From JAMLIN01 sp041676645 (lineage in GTDB: Bacteria > Pseudomonadota > Gammaproteobacteria > Burkholderiales > Burkholderiaceae_E): 5,067 nucleotides of DNA. The notes below the pieces were generated by a model. That model saw only the letters and a program-made list of their open reading frames with translations, was not told where the DNA came from and did no database searches. The position numbers were made by a program, and so were the translations under genes. Shown in pieces: positions 4,817 through 5,067 of this stretch. Every line of letters begins with the position of its first letter. The stretch's first letter is position 1. Where the stretch lies: assembly GCA_041676645.1 (NCBI GenBank), contig JBAYRO010000158.1, positions 1 to 5,067 on the forward strand, in the 5' to 3' direction.

Positions 4817-5067
4817 TCAGACCGGCACGAGATTGCGCTGGTCGCGGGCAAGCCGCACCAGGGTCGAGACATCGTCGTCGGCGATGACGCAGCCGCGGCC
4901 CGAGTCCTTGGCGAAATAGGCGCGACGATCCGCCGAGGTGAGCAGTTCATCCAGGCTGCTGCCATCGAAGGGATCGGCCGCCACCCCGATCGATACCGAC
5001 AGCCGGATCCGGTGCTCGCCGTCGATCACGGTTTCGGCGCGCACCCGCGCGCAGATCGATTCGGCCA
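4817..5067 (-). CDS. C-terminal end of a GGDEF-domain (diguanylate cyclase type) protein, 5' part outside the window
   Basis: The reverse strand is open from the right edge to the TGA at 4817-4819, giving 82 complete residues plus a partial codon. The visible part matches the last third of a GGDEF domain: an amphipathic helix (AESICARVRAET), the core strand IRLSVSIGVAAD, then SLDELLTSADRRAYFAKDSG, which corresponds to the family's final helix (AD-x-A-L/M-Y-x-A-K-x-x-G-R). A 24-residue tail follows (to NLVPV). GGDEF proteins make cyclic di-GMP from two GTP, or act as degenerate receptors. The GGDEF signature itself, the inhibitory RxxD site and any sensor domain lie outside the window, so activity cannot be judged. 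The reading is continuous to the edge, so the GTG at 5044 is an internal valine, not the start. Confidence 0.82.
   Translation of the reverse strand, partial: AESICARVRAETVIDGEHRIRLSVSIGVAADPFDGSSLDELLTSADRRAYFAKDSGRGCVIADDDVSTLVRLARDQRNLVPV

Noticed and set aside
4519..4887. Plus-strand Arg-Gly-rich frame of 122 codons (RGG-like)
   Set aside because: A +2 shadow of the Gly-Val repeat DNA that continues across the convergent junction into the opposite gene. Not a real RNA-binding RGG protein.
4405..4965. Minus-strand frame of 186 codons with a Pro-Thr repeat (TPTPAP-like) resembling a cell-wall linker
   Set aside because: It is the reverse complement of the Gly-Val repeat of the lipoprotein and also runs antisense-frame through the GGDEF end. 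The plus-strand product has a proper signal peptide and lipobox, so the Pro-Thr repeat is an artefact.

Overview
The window is GC-rich DNA (roughly 70% by eye) with the codon bias of a high-GC proteobacterium. A lipobox-bearing lipoprotein points to a Gram-negative. The combination of an AMP-forming feruloyl-CoA synthetase type enzyme, an AEC transporter and an oxygenase-type flavin reductase suggests a metabolically versatile beta- or gammaproteobacterium (Burkholderiales-like is my guess, low confidence). I see no rRNA, tRNA, CRISPR, transposase, integrase or IS ends. It reads as chromosomal metabolic DNA.

Layout: (1) 1-822, minus strand: an AEC-family (auxin efflux carrier/malonate type) membrane transporter, with its C-terminal end cut by the left edge. 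(2) 823-1152: a 330-bp divergent control region. (3) 1153-3021, plus: a 622-residue feruloyl-CoA synthetase-like acyl-CoA ligase with a good Shine-Dalgarno. (4) 3022-3135: a short gap that is not ordinary spacer. It carries an 18-bp periodic repeat whose units begin alternately ATCGAG and ATCGGG, and two tiny reading frames linked by three successive ATGA stop/start overlaps (3018, 3113, 3136) that join the ligase to the next gene. (5) 3136-4344, plus: an FAD/NADH ferredoxin reductase of the putidaredoxin/rhodocoxin reductase type. (6) 4345-4441: a 97-bp gap with a -10-like hexamer. (7) 4442-4783, plus: a small lipoprotein with a Gly-Val repeat body. (8) 4784-4816: a convergent gap with a GC-rich hairpin. 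(9) 4817-5067, minus: the C-terminal end of a GGDEF (diguanylate cyclase type) protein, cut by the right edge.

How the parts may work together: the ligase would activate ferulate or a related hydroxycinnamate as its CoA thioester. The reductase could feed NADH electrons to a ferredoxin serving a Rieske oxygenase or P450, for example in ring hydroxylation or O-demethylation. The divergent AEC transporter could move an organic acid. Only the ligase and reductase are close enough, and on the same strand, to suggest an operon. The partner ferredoxin/oxygenase and the hydratase/aldolase and vanillin dehydrogenase of the classical ferulate pathway are not in the window. The lipoprotein and GGDEF gene look unrelated.

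The most unusual thing here is the ligase-reductase junction (about 3004-3139).
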